Made by a program: the position numbers and the translations under genes | Assembly (NCBI GenBank): GCA_016490735.1 | Contig: JAEMWC010001449.1 | Location: forward strand, 1 to 64,000 | Direction of reading: 5' to 3' | From: Pachyseris speciosa | Lineage: Eukaryota > Cnidaria > Anthozoa > Scleractinia > Pachyseridae | Length of the DNA stretch: 64,000 nucleotides | Part shown: in pieces, positions 12,600 to 23,232 of the stretch | Layout: every line of letters starts with the position of its first letter | Position numbering within the stretch: position 1 is the stretch's first letter | The notes under the pieces: model-generated | What the model saw: the letters and a program-made list of their open reading frames with translations, nothing else | Told to the model about the DNA's origin: nothing | Database searches by the model: none

Positions 12600-13890
12600 A
12601 TATATTTCAACCAATATTTCGGGAGGCACAGCCTTCCTTCATCAGGGTGTTACAGATTATGATCCTAAGGTAAAACGACGTTACGTTACAATTTAAAATA
12701 AATTGTTGATATAATATGATACTATAGTAAAGGTAAACAATATAACGTAACATAAAAAAAAAAACGTTACAGTTTGAAACCTAAGGGTTCCTTTGACCTC
12801 TATCCCCCCACCACCCCCGGCCCTCTATCAATAAGATATGCTTCTCTGGCTTAACGAACACCATCACGATTAGATCGGGAGATTTCTAGTGGAATGAGTT
12901 GCATGCAGGTACTGATACTGCAGTGGGTTTAGAGCTGTTGATTTGTCTGTCAACTGTTCTGCGATGTTCGTTGAAACGGTTCTTCGATCATCTTTTAATT
13001 AGTTTTGCCTATGTATACAGTGTTTTCACGTGACGTCACGGCACCCATGTTGGTGTCCCAAAACAAAGAAACGGCGGCCTTGTTGGTGTCCCAAACTAAA
13101 CCTCTGGGAATTGAATTCTATTTTTATACAAAATTAATACTTTCTTTTGTTTCAATAAACCAATATGGACGATAGTCACGTGAATGAAAATCTATTGTTT
13201 GTGACAGTAATTGCATTGTACCATGTATATGACATTAGGGAGTTTTAGCAAAGAAGACGGCGACGGCAACGAAAACGTATCAAAATCTAACTTCTCGATT
13301 TTAACGCTTTCGCTATTATTCCAATTTATTTAATTTGGAAAATACTGGCGAACTACTGAGGGACTAGTTAAAGTAAGGAAAAAGAAAGACAACGTTTAAT
13401 TTGCAGTCACACGCTGACGTTCTCGAGAAAACCTAAAATTTGGTCATTTCACGCTGTTGTTTTGCAGAGGACGGCAAAGAAATGTACCAAAAATTAATGT
13501 AAAACGCACATGCAGAACGATTGTTTCTGCTCATTAAGCCTATTGTTTTGTGACGTACTCGTCGCCGTCGTCGTTGCTAAAGCTCCCTATTTTTAGAATT
13601 GCAGTCAATGTGATGTTTAATTAATCTAGTTTCGCCGGTAGAATGAAGAGTGTAGGTTGTAAGTCCGTCAGTTATGTAGTTGCATGTCAAACAGTTGTGG
13701 CCACATCGAAAGGCACCAGGGGGTTGATTATTTTTAGCAGGTTTACGTAGTTCAGCGCTGAGCAATAGTAAAGGTTGGAAAGCAACAAGAGGGGCAGCCT
13801 TAAAAACGTTAGCGCAGCGGGGAGATGAAGATAACTGATGTTGAAGTGTTTCTGAATAATTTGTGACCCGTGACTTCTCCAGGTTTCCAC
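12600..13890 (-). mobile_element. Penelope-like element remnant, minus strand
   Basis: On the minus strand, 13765-13577 encodes the Cys/His segment preceding the GIY-YIG domain (FRCGHNCLTCNYITDGL and STGETRLIKHHIDC). Further 3', a hammerhead-like motif lies at 12645-12617. The order matches one minus-strand Penelope copy with a degraded interior. The middle part (12700-13550) also contains a host-type repeat beginning TTTTCACGTGACGTCACGGC. Confidence 0.6.
12617..12645 (-). ncRNA. Hammerhead-ribozyme-like motif, minus strand
   Basis: Read on the minus strand: CTGATGA, then a GGAAGGC/GCCTCC stem with one bulged base and a TGT loop, then GAAA. It has the same architecture and the same extra A as the motif at 12067. 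Confidence 0.4.
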
Positions 13891-14049
13891 CAGTTCGAGG
13901 AAATTCTTCCTCGATGAAATATAATAATTATTTTATAATAAATTGTGAAAGGACTAATGAGATACTGAATAAAAAGCTCTAGAATATTTACATAGGAACA
14001 ATACGTGAACTAATGATAGAAACGCTAAACAACAATAAGAAATATAAGG

Positions 14050-14345
14050 TGAAATAATCACAGGCAAACAACTTCGCACCTAACGGGTGGAGTCACATTG
14101 TTTGTTCAGTTTTGGTTTTAGTCGAGTTTTTTCTGACACTTTTTCAGGATTTTAAAATTGCTTGTAATGGTCTCTGGATCCTTTCCATGCTTTTCCTTTA
14201 CATGATTGCCGATTGTTTATCGCTTGTGTTCCTCCAAACGTTGATGTAAGTGTCGACCCGTGTAGCCCACATAGTCTGCATCGCACAGACAACACTTGAA
14301 GTATAATAAACAACGTTTTGTTGATTCACAATTGGAGGTTTATGT
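14050..14345 (-). mobile_element. Penelope-like GIY-YIG fragment, minus strand
   Basis: The minus-strand translation contains YFKCCLCDADYVGYTGRHLH followed by QRLEEHK, then NHVKEKHGKDPETI. This is the GIY-YIG core of a second Penelope subfamily. No intact frame or reverse transcriptase remains. Confidence 0.65.
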
Positions 14346-14445
14346 TCCTTTGGTTTGATTTCTCTCTTGATCTCGTGACTTGTGTAAACAAGATGAACCG
14401 TCGGGCGGTCGAAAAGTCGTTCGTTCTTAACGTTAATTTTTATAG

Positions 14446-14591
14446 TGAAATGATGATGACGATGATGATGACGATGACGATGACGATGGTGATGACGATG
14501 ACGATGGTGATGGTGATGGTGATGGTGATGGTGATGGTGATGGTGATGGTGATGGTGATGGTGATGGTGATGGTGATGATGATGATGATGT

Positions 14592-14649
<58 letters not shown>

Positions 14650-14650
14650 A
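14446..14650. repeat. Minisatellite/microsatellite (GATGGT)n then (GAT)n
   Basis: About 200 bp of GATGAC, GATGGT and GAT repeats. Long open frames on both strands here (poly-Met, poly-Ser/Pro) are artefacts of the repeat. Confidence 0.95.
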
Positions 14651-14654
14651 AAGA

Positions 14655-14960
14655 AATAGAAAAGAAAAGCAAGTACAAAGACCTGGAATTAGAGAAATAC
14701 AGAGATTGTGGAGATGAAAACCGAAGTGATCCCCGTGGTTGTTGGTGCGCTTGGTACAGTAAAAAAGGGGATGGTAGAAAACATCAAGAGAGTTTCAGAG
14801 AAAGCTACTGTGACAGAGACTCAAAAGATCAGCATGCTGCGATCTGCACGAATCCTCATGAAGGTGCTTAATGTATGAACAGAATGAATGACTGTACCCG
14901 GGGGATGCACGAAAAGAACACCAGCAAAGTCTGACAGAAGAGATAATAACAATAATCATA
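14655..14960 (+). mobile_element. Non-LTR retrotransposon 3' end (ORF2 C-terminus), decayed
   Basis: Read with frameshifts, this stretch encodes SKYKDLE..., then ALGTVKKGMVENI, then LRSARILMKVLNV. This is the C-terminal tail shared by a family of invertebrate LINE ORFs. A related copy lies at 15600-16460. It ends in an AT-rich simple tail near 14945. Confidence 0.6.
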
Positions 14961-15425
14961 ATCATTAAAAAAAGAAAATTTTATTTACAAATCATCGAAT
15001 AGTTACAAAACAATAAAATATTGGAAAAATTATTAAGTTAGGAATTAAAAGTTTCACTAAGGCTGGGTGACTACAAATATTATTTAGATGTAGTACAAAA
15101 ATTTACACTTAAAATATGATATACAAATATAGAAGAAATAAGAAATTCAATAATACATGGTAATACATAGTTTGAAAAAATTTGGTCAGTTCTCTGTATA
15201 ACATTAAATAAAAAGTTTTTCAGGAAATGGCTTCTTCACTAATTTCAATATCTAGGTCAATGTTAAGAATGTCACACACAGCTCCTCTATATCTCACCAC
15301 TACAGTGCCTCTAGAACATAGTAATGCAGATCTCAGCAATGAAAACGAGGTTTTGGCCCGGATCCATGAGATCGTTTGAGAATAACGTTCTCCCTTCTTA
15401 ATGGCGATCAATTCGGCATTACAAC

Positions 15426-15468
<43 letters not shown>

Positions 15469-15600
15469 TCCAAGGATGGAAAGAGATGCCATTATATGGG
15501 CAATTTGCGAGATAGAGCGAAGATCAAAGAAACGATAAAACATGGATTTGGTTGAAAGTAGGAAGGCTTAAAAGAGAAACGGAGTCTCAGCACAAGATCA
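14961..15600. other. Non-coding stretch with an (AAT)n microsatellite
   Basis: AT-rich sequence without a supported gene. A perfect (AAT)n run occupies about 15427-15468. It may be the boundary between two LINE copies. Confidence 0.6.
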
Positions 15601-16460
15601 AGCAATAAGAACAAATTACATAAAAGCAACGATCGACAGGTCACAGGCTGATACCAAATGCAGAATGCGCAAACAAAACAAAGAGACCATCAGCCATATT
15701 ATAAGTGGGTTCCCAAAACTGGCGAAAAAAGAATACAAAAAGAGACATGACAATGTAGCTAGGGCGGTTCATTGGGACCTGTCAGGAAAATATGGGTTTG
15801 AGCGAAATGAGAGGTGGTATCACCATGTTCCGGACAGTGTACTTGAAAATGAGGAGTACAAGATTGTGTAGGAATGAGATTGAGGCTAGGAGACCGGGAC
15901 AAAAGAGAGAAGGACTGCCATATTATAGACGCGGCAAACCCGGGAGATGGAAGGGTGAGAGCAAAGAAGACGAGAAAGTAGAAAGATATCAAGATCTTGC
16001 GAGAGACATTCAAAAGATGTGGGGAGTAAGGACAAAGGTGATACTCAGATCGATGGGGCATTGGGAACAATACCACTGAGGTTAAAAGAAAATCTGAGGA
16101 CCATAGGTGTGGATACATCAGTGAACTGATTCAGAGATCTGTACTGTTGGGGTCGGCAAGGATCCTTAGGAAAGTGCTGGAGATATAGGCAGGAGAGGAA
16201 AGTAACGATGAAAGACGGTTCTTGGTTTCCCAGGACAGCTGGTTGCTGCCCGGAGCCAATGAGAACCAGATTTGATCTGAGATTATAAGCAAAAATAATA
16301 ATACTGAATGCGATGCGGGCCCAATCTGATATACATGCGATATACCAACAAGCCGGAAAGGAGTTCCGTTAGTTTCAAACCCTCCGATTTTGTTACGCTT
16401 TCCCTTAAATGTCAACCAGACAGCTGATTCTAGTTCCTGTTGTAGGAAAAGCTAAGAAAA
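15600..16460 (+). mobile_element. Non-LTR retrotransposon C-terminal fragment, decayed
   Basis: Frames at 15665-15871 and 15792-16200 together encode the typical tail: ETISHIISGFPKLAKKEYKK, RHDNVARAVHWDL, a degraded middle, then YQDLARDIQKMWGVRTKVI and LKENLRTIGVDTSVN. Several frameshifts and stops show an old 5'-truncated copy of the same family as 14655-14960. Confidence 0.65.
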
Positions 16461-16501
16461 TAAAAGATGGTTAATCTGACTTATTTTATTACTATGTGAT
16501 T

Positions 16502-16558
16502 ATGGGGATGATGATGATGGTGATGATGATAATGATGATGATGATGATGATGATGATG
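16502..16558. repeat. (GAT)n microsatellite
   Basis: GATGATGATGGTGATGATGATAATGATGATG and so on; it sits directly after the LINE fragment and may be its tail. Confidence 0.9.
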
Positions 16559-16559
16559 T

Positions 16560-18482
16560 TCAAGTTTCTCACACCACAGGTTGCTGCTGCACTGGCTGTT
16601 AAATCCACTAGGAGGAGTAAAACCAATTCTCTAAGCCTAGCAAATGAGAAATCTTTGCAAGGTGTATGCGGAAGCCAGCTGGACTGCTGTCTTTTGCAGG
16701 TTGTTACCACGACAATCGGTCTCGAACAATGGCTTGGTCTTCAGTTAACGGAAAATTGCTGTTCTCTTACATGCACTGCGGGCGCTTATCATGAGCGTGG
16801 GCGCTTATTCGAGGAAATGGAGACCTTAAGGGGGACTAACTTAACTACAGACTTGGCGTTGTTGCCAAGGGATTTTTGCGGACTGTATTTGTAAAACACA
16901 GTTTTTCGGTGTTTTTGCCACTGTATTGGTGAAACGTGCGAGGAGGAGAACATGTAAAATTAATAAATTGCTATTGCGCATGCGTAACTTGCCTCAGGCC
17001 CCAACCGCGCCTTAGAGAGAAAAATCCCTAAAACTTGGAGAAAATTATGTGAAGTTCCGATTTTTTTTGCCAATCGGAGATATTCCAACCTTCTTTACAA
17101 GTCTACGTAAGCAATTGTTGTTAACGTACATAACTGCAATGATAATGACGAAATGGTATGAATTTGCGTGCTTATGACGTCACAAATCTCAGAAAAATGC
17201 GAATTTCCAAAAATCGATACGTAGAGTTTTGCACCTTGGCGATTGTTAACCATTGGCACCATTTTCGATATCCAGAACTGTACGCTACTCGAGTTTTAGG
17301 CCTTTTTCTGTTCTGGTCACGTGACTTACCAAATATGGTTGTGACTCGAAAATCTTGTAAACCTTTTTGATTGTAAAAACATAGCCAGACAGCTTGCCTG
17401 TGCAAGTTAGGGTTTCCAAGATATGAGCGTTGGGAACTTTCCATAGCAACAATGTTAGCTCATTTTGTAGTTAAGTTAGTCCCCCCTTAAGATTGATGTT
17501 TTTCGGCATTTCCCGCGAACCGCGAAGGTCAAGACGTCACGGGACCAGTGCCTTGCCGTCAGGTTTGCGGTTTGAGGTTCACGTTTGTACGGCAAGACCA
17601 CGCTCTAGAGGTAAATGGTATACCGCAAGGTTTTTTGCACCCTAAAACATCACAATCCCACGTTTGAGAGGAAATACTACTTTTTAGAACTCTTTCGCCT
17701 ATTAATTATCGAATTCTTTTGCATAGAAACGTTATTTTTAAGACGATTTCTCAGCTAACATAGAAGTGAACGAATGAATGAAAACAAACAAGGCGGCCGG
17801 CTATTTGTTACCCGCGAATATGGGCAGACAGCTCAGTAACGTGAAACCGCTAACCGTTTGCGGTAAGGTGGCCAAACCTCGATCTTATTAAAGGCCTCTA
17901 ATATGTAGTTCCAACTGCACGCGGAAAAGAGCGACGTCCCTTTTCCGCGTGCAAAAAAAGAAATAGGAGACGTCTGCACGCAGGCTAGTTCCAACTTCGC
18001 AAAACCTGCGAAACAATTCACAAGAGAAACAATGGCCAGCTTACTTGATTTTAAAATACACTTGGAATGTTTTCCGAGAAGCCAGACTTGTTTTGTTTCG
18101 CCGAAAAATTGGACATATCTGTTCATCGTGATATACTCTGACAATAATCCAATAATTCATTGATTTGACCTGTATTGAATTAGGAACGTCGTTTAGTCTT
18201 TCACCAGAAAAGCCTCTTGGCGAACCGGCGATGATAAGCAACAAACAGAAAACATTAAAATGTCCCTGCAATAAAACACACTTAGTTTTCTTTAATCAAA
18301 CTGGTTTTAAAACAAAGTAGAGGTCAAATAAACAGCTGCATTAAACGACAACAACTAATATGATCAAAAATGAACTTTAATCGTTTTGTTTCCTTTGTAC
18401 GTTTTATAGGCTCATTTGCGTAAGCTGACACAGCCCCAGTGCACACATCTATCTACTCGGATACTTTAAGCTCACAATTTAA
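16560..18482. other. Gene-free stretch
   Basis: No supported coding sequence. A perfect 13-bp stem hairpin (GCACGCGGAAAAG and its complement) spans 17918-17953. Short phrases typical of regional repeats (TTATGACGTCACAAATCTC, GTCACGTGACTTACC) occur at 17170-17335. Confidence 0.5.
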
Positions 18483-18922
18483 CAGGGGCACCCAACGACA
18501 GGTTTCGCTAGGTATCTGTTCGGTGGAGGGTAATTCGCCTTCGGCGTTGATTAAAGAGTGCACTCGGATTTTCGTAGCTAAAACGTGGCCTAAAAGATTC
18601 GCAATTGGGAAAACATAGCCCCTGAGGTTTTCGGAAAGGTCGCACTTGCTGATTTTGGCAGTAAAAAACGTCAACTAGCATTTTCGGAAAGGAAATAGTT
18701 CTCTAGAAAGTTCGTGGAAAGTTCATTTCAGCTCGCATTTTCTCAAAGGAAGATTTTGTTCCCTAACATTTTCGGGCAATTAAAATTTCAGCTAGGGAAT
18801 CCAAACAAATGAACTTCTTCTAGCTAATGAAAACATCACTTTAAACAGACTTCAAACACTATAAGGTACTTAAAAATGCCTTTCTACAGCTTTTGGTTGA
18901 TTTGAGTCGTTGGGTGCCCCTG
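18483..18922. mobile_element. Non-autonomous DNA transposon (MITE), 440 bp
   Basis: The terminal inverted repeat CAGGGGCACCCAACGAC is perfect at both ends. The element is flanked by ATTTAA direct repeats (18477-18482 and 18923-18928), a likely target-site duplication. The interior has degenerate direct repeats of a GCATTTTCGGAAAGG phrase and no coding capacity. The CAGGGG terminus recalls hAT-type ends, although hAT duplications are normally 8 bp. Confidence 0.75.
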
Positions 18923-19112
18923 ATTTAAGCGCAGAACATATTTCGCGGAAGCCATCTTCCGGATGATTGCCTTACGGAAATGCTAACAGACCTTATTTGA
19001 TGCTACTAGTGATGCACATGCACAACATAGAAATCGCTCAGTGCGTTAATTTCCCGCGCTGGCTCGAAATAGACACGAGGCATCAAAACCTAAACTCGTT
19101 GGAGTTGAGACA

Positions 19113-19257
19113 GCCGTGCTGTGCTGTGCTGTCCTGTGCTGTGCTGCGCTGCGCTGTGCTGTGCTGTTCTGTGCTGTGCTGTGCTGTGCTGTGCTGTGTT
19201 GTGCTGTGCTGTGCTGTGCTGTGCTGTGCTGTGCTGTGCTGTGCTGTACTGTACTGT
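19113..19257. repeat. (CTGTG)n minisatellite
   Basis: About 29 tandem pentamers with occasional C or T substitutions. Cys/Val/Leu open frames here are artefacts. Confidence 0.95.
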
Positions 19258-19559
19258 GAAAAGCCGGTATATCAGCTATGAACTGTATCGAAGGACTACG
19301 GATAGCTATCAGAACTTTTTGAAACTAGCTATGAAATGCAAGTCAGACTCTGCTTAAGGAAAGCGAAAATCTTTGTATAAAAAACTATTTAGCTATATCT
19401 CTGGGAATCATAGTCTTAAGCCATGACCTTTTAAGCGAAAGAAGAAGACACTGTCTACGGTGCAATAACGTGCTCTTCGTTTAATCCATTTTGCTCCATA
19501 CAGATCTCATTCGATCCCGCTATTCAACCAATATAATATCTTCCCGCTGAACTTTCAAT

Positions 19560-19737
19560 ACTGCAAGTCAGTTTGCGCTATTATGCATGAAGTTTCTAAC
19601 AATTTTTCGCTGGCAAACATTTCTAACTTATTTCTTCATCCTACACAAGTACATAGCTATCATACTAGATTTTCAGAGACTGGTAGTCTTAACATTAAAT
19701 ATTCCAGGACAAATCCGTTAAAACATTCTTTTTCTAA

Positions 19738-19780
<43 letters not shown>

Positions 19781-20175
19781 GTACTCCCTAAGCACAAATT
19801 TATGGTTTCTCTACATCAGCTCCTTTTACATATTTTGGAATCAGAGGATACTTATGTTGACACACCTACTTTAGTTAATAAATTAAGCAAGATGTCATGA
19901 AATCTAATATAAGCTTGTAATTTTGTAAAGTTGAATTGTAATAATTCTAGTTCATTTTTTTGTATCGATTATATAGATTTATCTTCCTTCTCCTTTCCTT
20001 TTCTTTCCTTTTTATAATCTCTTCCTACTGAATCACCTTATGTTTGGTTTCCTCTGCCCGCCTCGATTAGCTAAGCTATATGCGAGCAGAGGAGGTTGAT
20101 ATGTGTGTTTATGTATAATTTTTTTTATTTATTTTGTAACTCTTACCTGAATATCAATAAACAGAAAACAGAAAA
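19560..20175 (+). mobile_element. CR1/jockey-like LINE 3' end
   Basis: The 105-residue frame 19583-19900 is the C-terminus of a reverse-transcriptase ORF: SYHTRFSETGSLNIKYSRTN, then FGARIWNSIPQSIR, then LHQLLLHILESEDTYVD. A 3' UTR with GATTAGCTAAGCTATATGCG follows, and the element ends near TCAATAAACAGAAAACAGAAAA. A shorter copy with the same 3' UTR phrase is at 53880-54240. It is strongly 5'-truncated. Confidence 0.75.
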
Positions 20176-20416
20176 CGGTGAGCTGTACGCATTTTTCTTG
20201 CTGCGGGACATCAACTAATTAAGGCTACTTAGCCGGCCACAAGTCATTTACCGCCTAGCAAACCAATTAAGTATAATTTAAAAAACTACCAAACTCTGAC
20301 ATAGTGGCACTCTAGCAAAGTTCAGTTATTCAACTCAGCATCCACACTTGACTGTTTGCCTGATAAATCCCGAGGGGCCTCCCGACGGAGGTAATGCTTG
20401 AAGCTCAGGTTGTGAG

Positions 20417-21504
20417 TTATAGCCGAGCGTAACCGGCGGCCATAGTCTGCTGTGTTGTGCTGGTTCTGGCTTCCATCGGCTGTGGGAATGACTGAACACT
20501 GGCCACCGTCTGAACCATTCTTGCCAGTACCCGGCGGCGGTATCTGTAATATGGACACCATGGACAAAAGCAGCAAGACAAGATGGTGCTGATCAGTGCG
20601 ACAAGCAGCAAGCCGCCGATTACAAAGCCTACGATTACTCCGGTGTTAAAAAGATCGAGTGATTCCTACAAGTCATGCAGTTGCCACTAATGCAGCATTT
20701 GCTCGTGCTACATTCGGAATTGTACGAACAATTCTTGGTACAGCTCGCCGCTGAACAGTAGTCACTTCTGCCACAGCATTCTCCCGTGCCGCATTCAAAA
20801 TCGTACGAACAACTGATCTTGACACAACTCGATGTACAGTAGCCACTTCTGCCGCAGCATTCGCCCGTGCCGCATTCGGAATCGTACGAACAACTGATCT
20901 TGGCACAACTCGATACACAGTAGCCACTTCTGTCACAGCATTCTCCCGTGCCGCATTCAAAATCGTACGAACAGCTGATCTTGGCACAACTCGATGCACA
21001 GTAGCCACTTCTGCCACAGCATTCTCCCGTGCCGCATTCGAAATCGTAGGAACAACTGTTTTTGGCACAACTCGTTGTACAGTGGTCACTACTGCCACAG
21101 CATTCGCCCATGCTACATTGGGAATCGACCAAACACCTGCTGCAACCCTTTGTACAATAGCCACCGCTGCAGCATTCGCTCGCGCTACACTGGGAATCGG
21201 CCAAACAACTCTTGCTGCAACTCGTTGTACAGAAGCCAGCGCTGCAGCATTCGCCCGTGCTACATTGGAAATCGAACAAGCATCCAGTCTTGTTGCAACT
21301 CGTTGTACAGTAGCCCGCACCGCCGCAGCATTCGCCCGTGCTACACTGGGAATCGAACAAGCATCTCTTGCTGCAACTGCTTGTGCAGCGATTGCTACGG
21401 CAGCAATCTCCGTAAGAGCCGCATTGGTAATCGTCGTACAATACGTAGCACTTGCCACAGCGAGACAACAGAGTAGAAACACCAGAACTAAACCTTTGAA
21501 CGCC
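20417..21504 (-). CDS. Cysteine-rich repeat type I membrane protein, parts in three frames
   Basis: On the minus strand a signal peptide (MAFKGLVLVFLLCCLAVASA, ATG at 21504-21502) is followed by about nine repeats of roughly 28 residues. The repeat pattern is CSYDxECGTGECCGRSGYCxxSC, spanning 21468-20635. Then comes a membrane segment (VIVGFVIGGLLLVALIST) with a short tail CCFCPWCPYYRYRR, ending at 20417. I do not recognise the family; it looks like a secreted or cell-surface disulphide-rich protein. The signal peptide, the Cys repeats and the membrane/tail part lie in three different reading frames, each step being a -1 (or +2) shift, with no clear intron signal between them. Either introns hide inside the repeats, or this copy carries two indels and is a pseudogene. 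The alternative Ala-rich frame continuing the signal peptide (21569-20673) is open but has no recognisable character. Confidence 0.55.
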
Positions 21505-21569
21505 ATTCCTGAAACAGACACTGATCCGAGTGGAAGGCGAGAGACGCTACGACATGTGATAAGCCACAA

Positions 21570-22109
21570 TTGTCACTTTGGGTGGTGTCCAACTTGGGTC
21601 AATGCTGAGATTAAGAAATTCCGAGAAATGCCAGTTCAGCTGTTTGCTATAAATAACCCTTAGTGGTCACAGGGTTATGTCTTGGACGGATTGGCTAACG
21701 AGGGTACAAAGTTCCACTGTGTATCAGATACAAGGAACCTTTTCAGATACAAGGGAACCAATAGCGACGGTGGTGACAATGAGAGTCAGTTACATGTAAC
21801 ACCCGCTGCTGCCTCCTCATCATGCAGTGGAAAAAAGCACGTGCGTAACATGTTTCAAATCAAAAACGCGCGCGCCGATTTGGGTGTGTTTGTTGAAAGC
21901 TTCAAATAAAGTCGAACTCATTGTTAAGGCCTCCTGGATGAAAAGTCTGATGCCGGAAGACGAGTTTGGCCTCAAAACGGCGCCTCTTCAAGGTACTCTG
22001 GAAGTCAGAACGGACAACGGAAACAAACATATCATTAGCGGAGTGATCAGGTGATACAAAATGGCGCCCACGGGCAGGCCTGTCACCTTTGATTTGTTAT
22101 TCTAGTTTA
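21570..22109. other. Intergenic, upstream of the cysteine-rich gene
   Basis: No supported gene. This is the presumed promoter side of the minus-strand cysteine-rich gene. Short frames (21682-21909, 21827-22054) show no domain. Confidence 0.4.
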
Positions 22110-22215
22110 ACGCAAATGCCCCCTGCCATCTACACGTCTCACCAATGTAAAGTTTCTGACAAACACGGCATTTGATGACGTATACAACGTTTCTAGTGGT
22201 ACAAAATAAGGCCCA
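22110..22215 (-). mobile_element. Penelope-like GIY-YIG start fragment, minus strand
   Basis: The minus strand encodes RNVVYVIKCRVCQKLYIGET followed by CR, the beginning of a Penelope GIY-YIG domain. It is truncated on both sides. Confidence 0.6.
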
Positions 22216-22340
22216 AGACTCTATTGTTAAACAGTCCCTTCCAACGTCAATTGATTTTCATTCTAATGGCAAAAGTAGCTTTTACTCCAATCTCATAAAC
22301 ATTTATCATCACTATGATCTCCCTGACTCCGATCATAGCG

Positions 22341-22541
22341 AATAGACCTCTTTAGCTTGTATGTTTTGTTTTCCCAATGTAGGTCATGTGATGTTACCCT
22401 AGAGAACTGTTTCTTTGAAATTTCGTCTTGTTCACGTGCATATGTACGCATAATTTATGAAAAGACAAAAGGCAAATTGCCTTGGGAACATCACATGACC
22501 TACATTGGGAAAACAAAGGGTACAAGCTAAAGAGGTCTATT
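22341..22541. mobile_element. Foldback MITE, 201 bp, family member 1
   Basis: About 55 bp at each end are near-perfect inverted repeats starting AATAGACCTCTTTAGCTTGT and including TTTTCCCAATGTAGGTCATG. A second member of the family is at 48187-48335. Confidence 0.75.
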
Positions 22542-22544
22542 AGA

Positions 22545-22951
22545 TAACACTATGATTAAGCGCCATTTGGACGTCATGAAAAAGAAATATATCGATCATT
22601 GGAAACATACCCCTGAGCATTAAAAAAAACTAGAATTTTATAGCACTTTCCAAAACAACTATGCACCCTCAATTTATTTAGATATGACCAGGAAAAACTG
22701 TAATAGAAAAACGTTAGTGAGACTGAGAATTGGTAATCATAAACTTAAAATTGAAACCAGTAGGTATGATGATATCCCTAGATGTGAAAGACTTTGCAGT
22801 CTTTGTGCTATGAATGAGATTGAAGATGAAACCCACTTTCTGTTTCGTTGTCCAAAGTATTCATCCATCAGAAATACCTTTTATGATGAAATAGTTAATA
22901 GAATACCGAATATTAATGAACTGTGATGATAATATTATTAATATGAAGTTT
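22545..22951 (+). mobile_element. Non-LTR retrotransposon C-terminal fragment split by the Polinton
   Basis: Bases 22684-22926 encode LVRLRIGNHKLKIETSRYDD, then CERLCSLC and DETHFLFRCPKYSSIRN. This is the Cys/His knuckle tail common at the C-terminus of LINE polymerase ORFs. Its coding similarity runs up to the Polinton junction at 22951 and resumes after the right junction at 43725. This shows that the virus-like element inserted into an existing LINE copy. Confidence 0.65.
22946..22951. repeat. Target-site duplication, left (AAGTTT)
   Basis: AAGTTT lies directly outside the left TIR (22946-22951) and is repeated directly outside the right TIR (43719-43724). Six-base duplications are diagnostic of Polinton integrase. 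Confidence 0.92.
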
Positions 22952-23232
22952 AGTAGTATAGTGTTTGGGTGAGCTAGCGCATTTTCCATATAATGGCTGC
23001 TAAGGTCAAGGTCATTGAATTGTCAAGGTCAAGATCATCGAATTGTCAAGGTCACGTGACCCCATTGATGGTTGCCAAGGTCAAGGTCATCTCTTTAAGT
23101 ACCCTGGAATGTGAAAAACTCTTAAAGACATGTCGCTTTAGGTTTTTATGGAGAATAAAGAAAGAAGTCTCCGGGCCTCGGAAAAGCCCAATCAAATCAG
23201 ATCAGGTAGCCAGATGGTAAATGATCTGAGTG
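22952..23232. repeat. Polinton left terminal inverted repeat
   Basis: 281 bp, matched without gaps to the complement of 43438-43718 with about four substitutions counted by eye. It contains four TCAAGGTCA motifs and one palindrome GGTCACGTGACC. An ATG-initiated frame (from 23148) crosses the inner boundary into the first gene. Confidence 0.93.

Noticed and set aside
14318..14678. Long ORFs of poly-Met and poly-Ser/Pro
   Set aside because: Products of the GAT/GATGGT repeat read in different frames.
17918..17953. Hairpin as a Rho-independent terminator
   Set aside because: Eukaryotic context with no gene beside it; simply an inverted repeat.
20673..21569. 298-residue Ala/Val/Arg-rich minus-strand ORF overlapping the cysteine-rich repeats
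   Set aside because: It is the shifted frame of the Cys repeats after the signal peptide. Its composition follows from the repeat codons, and it has no domain.
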